DNA from: Anadara kagoshimensis
Taxonomy: Eukaryota > Mollusca > Bivalvia > Arcoida > Arcidae
Direction of reading: 5' to 3'
Assembly: GCA_021292105.1 (NCBI GenBank)
Contig: CM037862.1
Coordinates: 4,634,895 to 4,698,894, forward strand
DNA: 64,000 bases
A model generated the notes under the pieces. The model saw only the letters and a list, made by a program, of their open reading frames with translations, ran no database searches and was not told where the DNA came from. The position numbers were made by a program, and so were the translations under genes. Shown piece by piece: positions 1 through 10,779 of this stretch; within the stretch, counting starts at the first letter, position 1; every line of letters begins with the position of its first letter.

Positions 1-362
1 ATTTTTTGATTGTGTCAAAACACTGCTTTTTTGGTTGTTGTTCCCTCTAAACATTCCTGATAACAGTTATTGTTTACAACCAATGCTTTATTACATATTT
101 GACATACCATAGTTCCTTGTTCCTATTATTTTCAGTTTCATTACACGCTTGAAGATTTTAGCTTCTTTGGCCATTCTTTCTCAAACTCAAAAGTTACAAT
201 ATTACAATATTTTTATTTACAAAACGTGTATTGCAGTTGGTTAATGATATGCATATACGACTCCATTCGTTTCTTTCTTTTTATACACATTGTTGTTGTT
301 ACACCTATCATTGCCACATCATAGGACCTCCGTCTCTCTTGTATACACATACATGTATAACA

Positions 363-470
363 GTGGTGGGTGCGGCTAGCTAAACAGGAACTGCTAACCC
401 TTCCAGATACTCAGCCCTAACTCCCTGGTTGAAGTTTACATGTTTAATTTAACTTGCTGGTTAAAAAAAT
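363..470 (+). mobile_element. Penelope-like element, diverged tail fragment
   Basis: This matches the shared tail of the Penelope-like family in this window: the GCTAGCTAAACAGGA stretch, a CTTACCCTTCC-like core and a CCCTGGTGGAAGTT-like block. It is more diverged than the other copies, with GCTAACCCTTCC in the core and CCCTGGTTGAAG downstream, so it is an older insertion. No coding part is attached. The mirror copy lies at 53395-53500 on minus. Confidence 0.7.
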
Positions 471-879
471 ACTTCAATTGTGGTTTAGATAGGTATTTAT
501 GCTTTGTCGTTTTGTTCATATCCAAACGCTTTTATTACATTTATTTCTCATATACAAGCATTGTTTCATTACAAATCCTCTTGGTATACACATCTTTTTA
601 TTTGTTTTTTATACATAAATGCATTTCGTCATGAATTAGTATAATTGTTTTTATTGATACAAACATGTCATTAATCTTTGATAATTATTTTAATGTGTTC
701 TCATCGGAAGACCAATTTTTACGATACTGTTTCCGAAAATATTTACAAAATGCAATTTTCAAGAGGTCTCAAGAAAAGTGGTCCTATAAGGAGAAAATGG
801 TCAATGAAAAATAGGGAAAACTAAAATTGACCACTGCACATGTAACTGATGATATATTTGAACACCGTTGACACTAATT
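471..879. other. AT-rich spacer, nothing recognised
   Basis: The longest open frame (440-634) is a low-complexity, hydrophobic run with no recognisable family. No repeat family beyond general AT-richness was recognised. Confidence 0.5.
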
Positions 880-952
880 GCTATGGTTAACTCACTGAGT
901 AGCTAGGACGCTTTGTAGCCTGTACGATATGAGTTCAAATCCACCCGGATTT
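880..952 (+). repeat. Degenerate tRNA-derived SINE-like head
   Basis: The stretch has an A-box-like ACTCACTGAGTAG and, about 35 bases on, a B-box-like GAGTTCAAATCC, followed by CACCCGGATT and a T-rich tail. This is the layout of a tRNA-derived SINE promoter. The T-stem does not pair well, so it is not a functional tRNA gene. Mirror at 52910-52980, where one extra G is present beside the B box. Confidence 0.5.
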
Positions 953-1464
953 TGTTTTTATTTTTTTTTTTATTTTTATAAATTTCATTGTTAAATTGTG
1001 CCTTTTTTGCAAATATGTGATTTTCAAACATTTTTTTCTTTCGAAACACACTTCTTCATAGAATATAAAGCCAGGTTATATTTTATACAATAAATCTAGA
1101 CATGTATCACCCGTAATGTTAGTGAAGCGAGATGTTAGTTCATTACTCTAGTTTCTCTGTTTATTGTATCAAGATGAAATATTAACATTATAGATGTTAA
1201 GGTTTGTTCAGTATATATTATACAGGTGAAAACTTCACAAAACTTTACTACTTCTCTCTGCTTATTTTGCTGTTGTTTTCTGTCACAATTAGTGCCAGAA
1301 TAACTCATAATGATTTAGTAGTACATTAAGAGAACCGTGCTAAATGTATATACCTTTGCTTTTATAGATTTGTGTGTAAATACGGACTAAGTACAAGTAA
1401 GGAAGATCAAGAAATTATTTTTAGAAAGGTACTAATTAAAGAGTACCTGTAACGAAAATTTTTA

Positions 1465-2085
1465 TTCGATATCACAAAATCGAAACTGCATCAAAATTGA
1501 TGACCAAATAAGAAAGTTATAGCGGTTTGAAGGCCTTGAATTGTGCCTTGTTTTTGGAAACGACCCACATTGAGGCTGATCCGTGTGTGACGTCATATAA
1601 GTAACCTTTGGAGTAACTAACGTGGTGGACAGTATAAATAATGCTGATGTAGCGACGTATAATATGATGGATGGACAAAACTTTAACGACTCTGACGTGC
1701 ACCTGTATATGTTATATGATTCGTAATTATTTTGGGAAGACATAGAAAACCTTATAGCTGATAAAATTGGCGTTTAGTTGTATTTATTCCATCCAGAAAC
1801 AGACCGCGAAAATGTGATCAAACTGAGTTCTAAATGTTAGCCTAGACATAACCAAATACATGAGACGAGTATTATTTATTAAATATAGGAAAATTAATTG
1901 TCACTCGTCAATTTTAAAATCAATTGAATTTTATTATTAAATCATACAGAACCTGCTACAGACAGCACACCCTGCTAAATTTTCAACCATACATCGCTGA
2001 AACGTGGCACAGGCTTCAATACAACACAGGCAGTCGTTCGAGCAATTAAATATTTTTTACTAAGTTAACTTATTGACAAAAGTTC
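1465..2085 (+). mobile_element. Penelope-like family, decayed 5' coding region (old copy)
   Basis: This is homologous to 29340-29990 and 60620-61262. It starts with an ATCACAA-ATCGAAACTGCATCAAAATT block and carries a region reading roughly V-D-S-I-N-N-A-D-V. It ends with a stretch comparable to the decayed coding block Q-R-N-I-E-T-W-N-R-L of the other copies. In the best copy this reads as part of a protein that in related elements lies upstream of the RT. Here it is interrupted repeatedly and more diverged. The assignment to the RT family is inferred from its position next to RT tails in the other copies. Confidence 0.5.
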
Positions 2086-2259
2086 AATATATAATGCTCA
2101 TAAACTTGAGTTACGGGAGTATGAATAGACTGATAAGACTGACAGTATTATCTAATTTTAAAATTAACAGTAGAATCCTAAAAAGAATTATGTTGTTAGG
2201 TGGCTGATCAGCCGGAATAACACACTTGTTTTGTACCTGCTTTACAAATCGAAATCCTA

Positions 2260-2390
2260 AAGCAAGGCATAAACTTTGAAAACTGTCAAATTTCGTTAAA
2301 CACGTGAACTTTCATCAGGTAAGTGAGACCAGGTACTTAGTGAGGGTACACACTCCCTGTTTAGCTAGCTATACACATAATGTGTTAAAT
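2260..2390 (-). mobile_element. Penelope-like tail fragment, minus
   Basis: In reverse complement this shows the AGCTAGCTAAACAGGGAG block, the CTTACCTGATGAAAGTTCACGTG block and the family's AAGTTT-TGCTTT end. The core hairpin sequence is eroded compared with the younger copies. No RT is attached on this strand. Mirror at 51470-51600 on plus. Confidence 0.65.
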
Positions 2391-2819
2391 CAGATTTGAG
2401 AGTGAAAAGCCTCTATATTGAAAGTGAAATAATTATAAAATTCTATGAGTAAACAGCTCTGTGCTACACGTGGTTCGCGTAATATGCCGACGTTTTCCAT
2501 GGTTTGCTGCTTTGCTTTTGAGGTTATGGCTTAAACAACGGTACGTATATTTAGGCTTGATTTCATAATATACTGGAGTGTTTATGTTTTTGATATCTAC
2601 ATTTGTCTATTTTATTTCTCTAAAATATTGAAAATGAAATGTAAAGATAACAACTCAGACGTAGGATAACTTATTGCTAAGATACATTAAACAACAGATA
2701 AAAACATGAAATCGGAGCGACAGGTGGTTGTTCGTTATAAAAATAACATTGTATATATAATGTCAAAAATATTTATGAATCATCGCCTGGAACTTCACAA
2801 TTCTTCTTAGCTTGTCTAT

Positions 2820-3005
2820 ACTACGGGAACATAATACAACGAAAATGCTGCTTTTAAATAAAATGTTGACCAATGGATAATGCAAGCGTAAGCTTATCAG
2901 GGCACTTAAATAGTTGTATGGCCGTCATTACAGTATTGTTGGTAAGTTTGATGTCTGTGTGTCCAGAATTGTCCGCGATATATTTTACGCCCTAATGTTC
3001 CATGT
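2820..3005 (+). mobile_element. Penelope-like RT C-terminal fragment, old
   Basis: It aligns to the last 60 or so codons of the intact RT at 41191-43065, from the Y-G-D-F-V-Q-R-S region through the Y-G-R-H-H-S-like block to the end, with many substitutions (for example TGGCCGTCATTACAGTATTGTTGGTAAGTTTG). It is too diverged to code. Mirror at 50855-51040 on minus. Confidence 0.65.
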
Positions 3006-3201
3006 TTCTTTCACTTTTATATGAAATAAAAATTTAGAATGAAAGAATAAGGAAATATGTGACGTCAAATACATCTAAGTATAGGGTCCTTTATAGAAAT
3101 ATACAGAACATCATTGCAAATGAAATGGGAATGGTAGGAAATATAATACATATAATTGCAACTAGAATAAAGCAATGATTGAAGATACCTAATTAACAAA
3201 A

Positions 3202-3440
3202 TAACGTTGAAACAACGTTGATACAAGGTTTATTCCTACTTTGAATCAACGTGGAAAACAGGTTGTATTTGCAAAATGTTTTGACGTTGAAAACCTACGT
3301 TGAATCAACGTCGGATATCAACTATGTTTCAACGTTGTATTCCTTTTTGATTTAAGGTTTATAATGGCGTTGTTTCAACGCTTTTACAGCAATGATGTAA
3401 ACAGTGTTTTCAATGTTGTTCACATGTTGTTTGACGTCGA
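3202..3440. repeat. CAACGTTGA-type quasi-palindromic repeat array
   Basis: CAACGTTGA, TTGAATCAACGT and GTTTCAACGTTG recur at least eight times over about 200 bases in alternating orientation, giving short self-complementary units of irregular spacing (about 20-45 bases). Similar CAACGTTGATTCAACGT arrays occur in fish and invertebrate genomes, from general knowledge. Mirror at 50420-50658. Confidence 0.75.
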
Positions 3441-3640
3441 TCGCCAGGTATAGGTGGTGAAATGGCCGAAAGTCTAACCTTGTAGTGTATTCAGGACAAT
3501 AAACTTCAAGGGTTTTTTTAACAAGTCACGCCTGTCTGGGGGCATCAATATTTAGGTCTTTTCACAAGGACTCCGAGACTTCCATTTCTAAATGTAGAAA
3601 TCTTCGTGAAGAACAGTCACTATCTATGTAACCCAGAGAG
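3432..3640 (+). repeat. Diverged copy of a mollusc interspersed repeat
   Basis: The order of blocks GACGTCG, GGTATAGG, CAGG-CAAT, CACGCCTG, GGGCAT, AGGTCTTTTC, AAGGACTCCG, TTCGTGAAGAACAGTCA follows the better-kept copy at 4095-4375. No coding capacity. Mirror at 50218-50425. Confidence 0.6.
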
Positions 3641-4094
3641 TCTTTAATTGTCAAAATGGGGTTTGCAACTGTTACACGTCAATAACGCTTAACGTGTGTG
3701 AAGAACGTTTTGTAAAACGTTAATGTAACAAATCCCCATCTTTCATGATTCCATATCCATGGGAAAAAGTGTTCCACACAAATGTTAGAGGTTATCACGT
3801 GATATAGCGGTGAACCCCATTACAAAGGGCAATCACAAACAACTGAAAATAAATTTTTTTTTTAAATTTACTTTTGATTATGTCGCCCTGTTGCCCCTCT
3901 ACTGTCTGGAGCATATTTCAATGCGGATAATATAACGGCCTTTACTGATTCCGATGTTCTTTTTTCTGTTGCCAAAACTGACGCTGAAATTAGAAATGAT
4001 GACGTAGACATGTCAAAAAATATACTTAATCTTGATGTACATTGAATACATGACAAATTGCACATGTGAGACAAGTGGCTGATTGAGTGGTTGA

Positions 4095-4375
4095 ATGAGG
4101 TTTTACGTCCCAGTCAAAGATATTTCGCATATATTGAGACGTCGCAAGATATAGGCGAAAAAGCTTTTGCATTGCTTTCAGGGCAATGTACTGGTAGGGA
4201 TTTTGAACCTGTCACGCCTGACTTTGGGCATTGGTTTCAGGTCTTTTCCGAAGGACCCCGGGGCTTTCATATCTGAATCAATAAATCTTGGCGAAGAACA
4301 GTCATTTGACTGTATTTGAACCCCTACATCTCACCAGATAGGAAGCGAGAACTTTACCCGGTGAACTATTTTGGT
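4095..4375 (+). repeat. Mollusc interspersed repeat, better-kept copy
   Basis: The copy begins near GAGGTTTTACGTCCCAGTC and passes through GACGTCGCAAGATATAGGCG, CACGCCTGACTTTGGGCATT and GGTCTTTTCCGAAGGACC. It ends at a tRNA-like TTTGAACCCCTACA and a GAACTTTACCCGGTGAACTA segment. It is clearly more GC-rich than its surroundings. I recognise the phrase pattern from mollusc repeats but cannot name the family. The short open frame inside is not a gene. Mirror at 49480-49762. Confidence 0.6.
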
Positions 4376-4385
4376 GAGGCAAGGG

Positions 4386-6055
4386 ATGATTGTTAAATCT
4401 GAACACTTAATCTCATATTTTATGATGGTTGTCATGATTACGTTCTTGACAAATGTAATCGCATATTTTCTCTGCTTCATAGATACAATTGCAAAAAAAT
4501 ACAAATGATACCATTGCGATTCAAAGCAATATTTGGAGATATAAAGATGCAGTTGCAAAAAAATGTATGGAAATAAACAATACATGATTGTCAATAATTT
4601 ACAACCATTCCTGAAACCCAAGACACAATGGCAACTAAAATGAACCGATTTCAAGAAATAAAGATGTTACCTCATAAGTATCCAGCAGGGAATGAATCAT
4701 TCAAACTCCGCATATGTGCAGTAAAGAATAATGTTTATTCTGTAATTTACATTTGAAAGTCGTTTGATCATTTGTCATTTGCTAACATATAAAAATAAGA
4801 CAAATTAGAGTTAATTATGTGTAAGCTTTGATAATCGATTAAAGATAAGATATATATGTTAAAATACATTTGTTGACGCATCACAACAGTTAAAGGTAAG
4901 ATTAATGGAATATATGTACATATATGACTGGAGGGATGGTTAGGTGTATATGCTTACGAAACGAATATTATTCACCCTTTGCAGTTCGGGCAAAATTGGT
5001 AAATTTTACAGGTCATATGTGCATTTTATTTTGTAACTGCGTATATGTTTGCTACAAACTATAGAGACTTAGGTAGCAAATTGTAGGACGTGACTTATAA
5101 AATTGAGAACATGTTTCGAGGGTCAAAGAATATCACCATGTCACTTAACCTGGGGTCAAAGGACAACATTTGATGATTTTAAAAGCATAAAAAGAGCAAA
5201 AGTGAAGAACTGTGAAAGGTTAAATTCATCACAAATAAAACTTAGGATAGCCAAGTCCAAATTGTGCGTTGGTTTTAATTTTTGAGACCTTCCGCGGTAA
5301 ATAAAAAGGGATTACTTTTTGGCAAGTGTCTGAACCCGAAAAAAATTTTCAGAATCGTTTTTATACCATAAAATAAAATATACCATAATAAACATTTCTA
5401 GCTACGAATATGATGCAAGCGTGTGGGAAATTAACTAAACTTTCTACATGGATAAAAAAGTTCGAGATAAAACGCAACATTTACTAAAAATTACTGATAT
5501 CCCGACGATAACCGATTTCGCTTGACAATGAACAAAATTTCTTCTCCATTTTTGAAACTGGTACGTTTTTTGTGTAAAGAATAGTTTTCCTAAAAATTTT
5601 AATACAATGTCAGAAATATTAATATAGTATCCGCCAGTAAATTATCGTACTTGGTGCATGAGGGTTAAATATGCGAAAATCGCAAAAATTCAACAGCATA
5701 ATTTCAGTACGTCTTATTGTCAATGAAAACAAATATAGCCGCGACCTTGATAAACATGGTTCCAACGTAATGACGTAAACAACGTTCCCCGTGTCAAATA
5801 TATAGGTCAACTGTCTACTGTATACACAGTACACGCAATGTACAGTCCTGTCGAAAGTTGAACACTGAGCTCACAAGAAGAAGTCAAAGCTCGACTACCA
5901 AGTGCCTAAGGGATGGAAAGGTAGCGGCCGAAAAGCTGCCGAGATATAGATGACAACTGCTGTCGATATAAAGACCAAACGAGGGACCAATATGGGCTGT
6001 CAATTCGGCACTAGTTCGTTAGCTGGGTACTAAACGTTGGACAGGTCTGTACTGT
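4386..6055. other. Long spacer without recognised genes
   Basis: Open frames here are all short and none resembles a known family. Two local points stand out. At 4880-4950 there is a short segment (AGTTAAAGGTAAGA followed by a GACTGGAGGGATGGTTAGGT-like run) that recurs in diverged form at 54872-54930. At 5840-6050 the base composition rises in GC, with GGTAGCGGCCGAAAAGCTGCC-like text, but no supported ORF was found. Mirror at 47800-49479. Confidence 0.5.
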
Positions 6056-6056
6056 A

Positions 6057-6073
6057 TTTATCGATTTATCGAT

Positions 6074-6144
<71 letters not shown>

Positions 6145-6149
6145 TTTTG
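6057..6149. repeat. (TTTA)n microsatellite
   Basis: About 22 tandem TTTA units after an ATCGATTTATCGATT lead-in. The mirror is a (TAAA)n run at 47705-47779. Confidence 0.95.
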
Positions 6150-6214
6150 CAAGAGCCATCCTCACCTGCATGTGTTTGTTGGTGGAGATAAACTTTTTTT
6201 CATTTAGGACTCCA

Positions 6215-6316
6215 ACAGGAATAAATAAATAAGGCCTACATTAAATAAATAAATCAGAGATTCTACAGAGAATTAGGTTATAGCTAGGATACAAAATGTT
6301 TTGCAGGTTAGAGAAA

Positions 6317-6383
<67 letters not shown>

Positions 6384-6500
6384 CTTGATAAATAAATAAA
6401 ATCAGAAATTTTACAGAAAATTAAGTTAAATCTGGTACTCAATATGTCAGTAGTTTAAATAAATAAATAAATCAGAAATTTTACAAATAATTAAGTTAAA
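6215..6500. repeat. (AAAT)n microsatellites inside a duplicated unit
   Basis: Three copies of a unit reading roughly AAATCAGAAATTTTACAGA then ATTAAGTTAAA-CTGGTA alternate with AAAT runs, the longest at about 6312-6382. The tandem units may have spread with the microsatellite. Mirror at 47345-47640, where the long run is shorter and interrupted. Confidence 0.8.
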
Positions 6501-6508
6501 ACTGGTAT

Positions 6509-8460
6509 ATGCGATCCGATATATATGCTTTATATGTAATTGAAAAGGTGAATAAAATAAAGAGAACAATAGTTTTAAATCGTTATAAAGAAGGTGGACT
6601 TAAAGTTCCACAAATATTGTCCGTCTGTCGTGCAATGAAAATGTCCTGGTTACTGAAAATATTAGGTCCACTAAATCAGTCAGCCTGGAAAATTCTTCTG
6701 GTAGATAAACTAGAACGGTTGCAGGGGATAATTTACTACAAATACATAAAGATGGATTTATTAAAGTATCAATTTAATTTAATTCGTTGTGGTAGTCAGT
6801 TTTTAAACGTTGATCAGTTATTCAAGAGTCCCCTACCGCAACCTCTAATAACATTTTATTACAATGCTTATGGTTAATCCACATATACCTATAAAAATGA
6901 TAATTTTGAAAACCATGTTAAAAATGTCTGTTTTGTATCAATGATCTTAAAAAACGAAGGCAAATTATTTACGTTTGAAGAGTGCAAGGCAACCTTTAGT
7001 TTATCATTGAACTATTTTCATACAGTATTATGTTTCATGTTTTCTGAGAGATCTGTGCTTCTATACTCCCCAAGACAATACTAGCGTAGCACTAGTCCTG
7101 GAGGAAAAATAATAATGTTTAGTACATCAACTGACACTTTAATGCATTGTGTAATCTAACCATTGCTGACCTTTTAATTAACAGTCAGACATTTAGACAC
7201 AAGGCAATTCCAATTGTGTAGTGTACAATCTGGTCAGATATGAATTTATCTTTGTCCTCGTCGTCCAATCTTGACGCCAGGTTTGTTACAAACTTGTGTT
7301 CTCGTTCCCACGGTGGCGCGTGTAAAATTATAGTTGCCGCTTAAAAAACAATAGTACCTTGTTGTCAACGGTACTATACTCGTTGCTAAGGACAGACAGA
7401 AACTATATAAAATACATATCCAATTGATTTCCTACAATTTATTATGTGATGTACTGTATAATGAACTGATTAGTTCTTTGCTAAAATCTTGGAGAAAAAC
7501 TTTAAAAGAGACTAACATAAATATAATAGATCAGATTACAAACAAGCACATAGACCCTTTTAAAATCTTACAGAAAAATAACAAAAGGCTTTTATAAAAT
7601 ATTTGTGACGAATATAAAAGAACACCATATCAATGGTCGTGGAACAATAAACCCAATATCAACATTGAGTGACATATTTGGGATCAAACATACCAGATAC
7701 CTTTTTTATATAACAGACAATTCGAAACTACAATCCTATCAATTAAAAATAAACCATCGAATATACTTTACAAATATCAAATCGATGAAATGTAAACTTA
7801 TTGAAACCGAACTTTATACTTTTTGTGGTGAATTTAAAGATACAGTCCAACATAATTTCTATAAATGCACATACATTGTATACCAAAAATAATTGCTATT
7901 CTTTAACCAAAAACTTAATTACACAAAATTATGAAATTTCCAAATCAACATCGGAATTTATATTTGGTGTCCAAAAATCGAAGCAACCGCTCAACTTGTG
8001 TCTGCTACTTACTAATTATTATTTGCACCTTTGAAGAATGAATACAAATAACTAAATGTTCGTTCATGTTTAGTAACTTTTCAAAAAAATTATTTAATTT
8101 TCGGTATCACTGTAATATCCGTAAGGAGAGATCGAAAATCAAATATTTGGAATGAAATCGACTCAATATTGAATCTGTAAAGTGTATCATGATCCCTCTT
8201 AGCAATAACAAGTCTGTTTTTTAGATTATCCTCAATTTAACCATACATAATTTTTCAGATATAAGTGCTTCATTATTATTTTTATTGTTATTATTGTTAT
8301 TTTATTATTTAAGATATTTAAAAAAGAGAACTGCCATAAAATATTGTACTGCACTTGTATGATGTATAAGTATTATCATTGTATTGTTCAAGTGAGTTTG
8401 TTTTGTAACAATATTTTATGAATGACTGTTATGTAATTTTGTGTCAAATAAAAAGTATGA
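6509..8460 (+). mobile_element. LINE (L1/Tx1-like) 3' end: post-RT region and zinc knuckle
   Basis: The first part (6509-7030) reads like the region after the RT of L1/Tx1-type LINEs: K-E-G-G-L-K-V-P, then M-S-W-L-L-K-I-L, W-K-I-L-L, and G-K-L-F-T-F-E-E. The second part (about 7430-7890) contains S-Y-Q-L-K-I-N-H-R-I and a C-x2-C-x8-H-x4-C pattern (Y-T-F-C-G-E then V-Q-H-N-F-Y-K-C), the usual LINE C-terminal knuckle. About 400 bases between 7030 and 7430 do not read as LINE and look like an insertion. The 3' part ends near an AATAAA at about 8447. The copy is broken by stops and has no endonuclease or RT core. Mirror at 45392-47343 on minus. Confidence 0.75.
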
Positions 8461-8939
8461 ATCAGAATCATTCGTCCTTAAAGTAGTAAATGTACATTAA
8501 TTCATCTTTCCCAAATTATAATTACATATGTAGTACAATTTGATCTTTTATAATACAAGTATAATGTACATATCAGCTATACTTTATTATGTTGTATTTC
8601 TATTGACAATATAGATATAAGTGTTTTATTTTGGTCTTTAAATTCTAGTTTTATAAAATTGGAACAATTACTTAATATTGACTATATGTCTATAGATTTC
8701 GATCTGTTAAGGTTCTTCTTGTTTAATTTGTTAAGGTCCTTCTTGTTTCATCCTTAGTGTTACATTTATCGTACACGAGATAAGAGACCGATTAATAATG
8801 TTCAATCTAAGGTTGGCTCTCTAAGCCTCGACGAGTCATTTTGGCAAAATAAGGGATCAATGACTCCATAGTCTCTTTAAGAATGACCAATGAGATTATC
8901 GTTAATTCGGTAAATTATAAAATATACAACCATGTTAAC
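8461..8939. other. AT-rich spacer
   Basis: No coding or repeat family was recognised. A short local duplication, GTTAAGGTTCTTCTTGTTT then GTTAAGGTCCTTCTTGTTT, sits at about 8706-8750. The right-arm version also carries both units. Confidence 0.5.
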
Positions 8940-9172
8940 AATTTTGCCCAGAGTCGGGGGTACCTTTCAACATTATATCCAGTGTCGTACAAAGTCGGGG
9001 ATACCTTTTGACATTAATCTAGTGTTCGACTAGAGTCGTGAATATATTTTGACATTATATACATTGTTCGCCAAGAGTCAGGGATACCTTTTGACATGAT
9101 ATCCAGTGTTCGCCCAGAGTTGGGGATACCTGTGTACATTATATCCAGTGTTTGCCCGGAGTTTACTAATAT
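8940..9172. repeat. 42-bp minisatellite, about five units
   Basis: GAGTCGGGGATACC-like starts recur at 8951, 8992, 9033, 9075, 9117 and 9159, a period of 41-42 bases. Each unit continues TTTTGACATTATATCCAGTG with TTCGCCCA. The units differ at several positions, so this is not a recent expansion. Mirror at 44680-44907. Confidence 0.9.
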
Positions 9173-9271
9173 TCTTTGTTACATATTTTAGTATCTCGTA
9201 TTGCTAACGACAATTTTAGTTTTATCACAGTGATGTTTAAGGCAGGTGTTGCTCTTTTTATATTTTAGTAG

Positions 9272-9422
9272 TACCGACAATGTGCATTGCTTATTGTTAC
9301 ATGTGCAGTTATGGGTATTATTACCTTAATCAAGCCTAGTGAAGCACATCGTGTTATGGGCCATATGCTTACTATAGATACTGTTGTTACAGCTCAAGCT
9401 ACAGCTACTACAACTATTACAC
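9272..9422 (+). other. Possible orphan exon with hydrophobic segment
   Basis: An acceptor-like TATTTTAGTAG precedes this stretch and a consensus donor GTAAGT follows it. Between them one frame stays open for 50 codons. It encodes a hydrophobic run (A-L-L-I-V-T-C-A-V-M-G-I-I-T-L-I) and then a polar stretch ending T-A-T-T-T-I-T. That would suit a signal peptide or membrane anchor exon of a split gene, but no family is recognised and no neighbouring exons were found within the window. The same text is in the mirror (44425-44574). An open frame of this length can occur by chance, so this is tentative. Confidence 0.3.
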
Positions 9423-9429
9423 GTAAGTT

Positions 9430-10531
9430 ATATTCTTCAAGCTTTTCACTATGTTCTTCTTAATGTCACGAAGTGACAGGCAAGCTACGGCACTACTCCT
9501 TAAATATCAACATAAGATATACGAATGTCGGGATTAAGGTCGTATACCTAACAAAATCCAAACTTCGAAAGTGTTACAAATATCTTGTAATTTTTAGTGA
9601 ATCTGGCATGGCGAATTACTACTCTGGCATCGGAGTTAGTATTTTGTCATAGCGAATTGCAAAATCCCCCTTATTCGCTTTCGTACACAAAATCCAGTCA
9701 ACACAACAATAAATGAATGCAATTACAGATGGGTTCGGCTATAACGAAGGCAAGGGGACAGTATCGTTGATTTCGTTATAGGCATATTTCGTTACAAACA
9801 TTTCTCCATTTTGGAGAGGATCGTAGATGTGAAAAATGAGTTATCACACCTTTTCTGAGTGTGTATTGCATCAACCGGAAGTAAAGAACGTTAAAAGAAA
9901 TTAAAGCTAATAGATGATTTAAATGCTTAATTTTCAAATTAAAATATAATTTTATACAGTTTTTGTTTTTAAAAAATGTTTAGGAATCAATCATGATTTT
10001 GACGCATATAAATAACTACGTAAAATTAAGCATTTAAAAATCCATTAGTTTTACTTGCCGATAAAGTTCAATCTCCCGAACTCTGGGCAGTAGAAAATGA
10101 TAATAAAAACAACAAACACAGGACTACAGTATATTTACATTTATTCAATTAGAAATAAAAATAACAATCAATAGAGGAAAATAATAATAAATTGCTTACA
10201 TTGATTTTAACTTTTTATCATTAAATATACAAGTATAAACTGAATAATTCTTATTACCGGTCACGACACGTGTTGCAATAACACTTTTCTACATTTAAAG
10301 GATCAATTTACCTTAAATAGTGACATTATAGTTTGACAGTTTACTTTACGAAATCTCATGCCGATATACTTCAGTGATCACAACTTAAGATCGTGGGACA
10401 GTATGATTTTTTTATTTGACTCAACAACTTAAATATCAATGTTCACATCACCTGCTATATTGTACAAAATAGAAATTATGTATATTAACTATGTGTATAT
10501 GTTAAATATGTCTACATAAGATCAGTGACAT
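9430..10531. other. Spacer with TTCGTTATAG-type text, no gene
   Basis: A stretch at about 9725-9800 repeats CGTTATAGGC, TTCGTTAC and CGGCTATAACG, and 9600-9680 repeats GCGAATT and GGCGAATT. These resemble short interspersed sequence in other invertebrates but I cannot name them. No supported ORF. Mirror at 43320-44420. Confidence 0.45.
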
Positions 10532-10599
10532 CATCTTGTTTTATGGCTGGGGATTTATGTAATTTTGGTCCAACAGAGAAGCATGATTCTAATGTTTCT
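10532..10599 (+). repeat. Upstream member of a direct repeat flanking the RT (left arm)
   Basis: The stretch ATCTTG-TTTTATGGCTGGGGATTT through GATTCTAATGTTTC recurs at 12948-13008, on the other side of the RT copy and in the same orientation. A short frame M-A-G-D-L-C-N-F-G-P-T-E-K-H-D-S is visible in it. A flanking direct repeat would fit the partial tandem ends (pseudo-LTRs) known from Penelope-like elements. That role is inference. Confidence 0.6.
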
Positions 10600-10779
10600 A
10601 AAGTACCAAAAAAGTTAATTCAATAAAATTCTAGTTGCAACAAAATTTGAGTATAAAGGAGGAAGATAGTTCCAAGATCTGTTTTGCCTCTAATTTATAC
10701 TGTCTTGTGATGTAGCAATCCTGCTTCCTTTGGTATACTTTAGTTTTATAATCTCAGGCTGTATTTTTATCAGTTTTAA

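Noticed and set aside
880-952. A functional tRNA gene
   Set aside because: The box-like motifs are present but the T and acceptor stems do not pair; it is better explained as a SINE head.
8940-9172. CRISPR-like array
   Set aside because: The 42-base units are contiguous with no unique spacers, and the DNA is eukaryotic.
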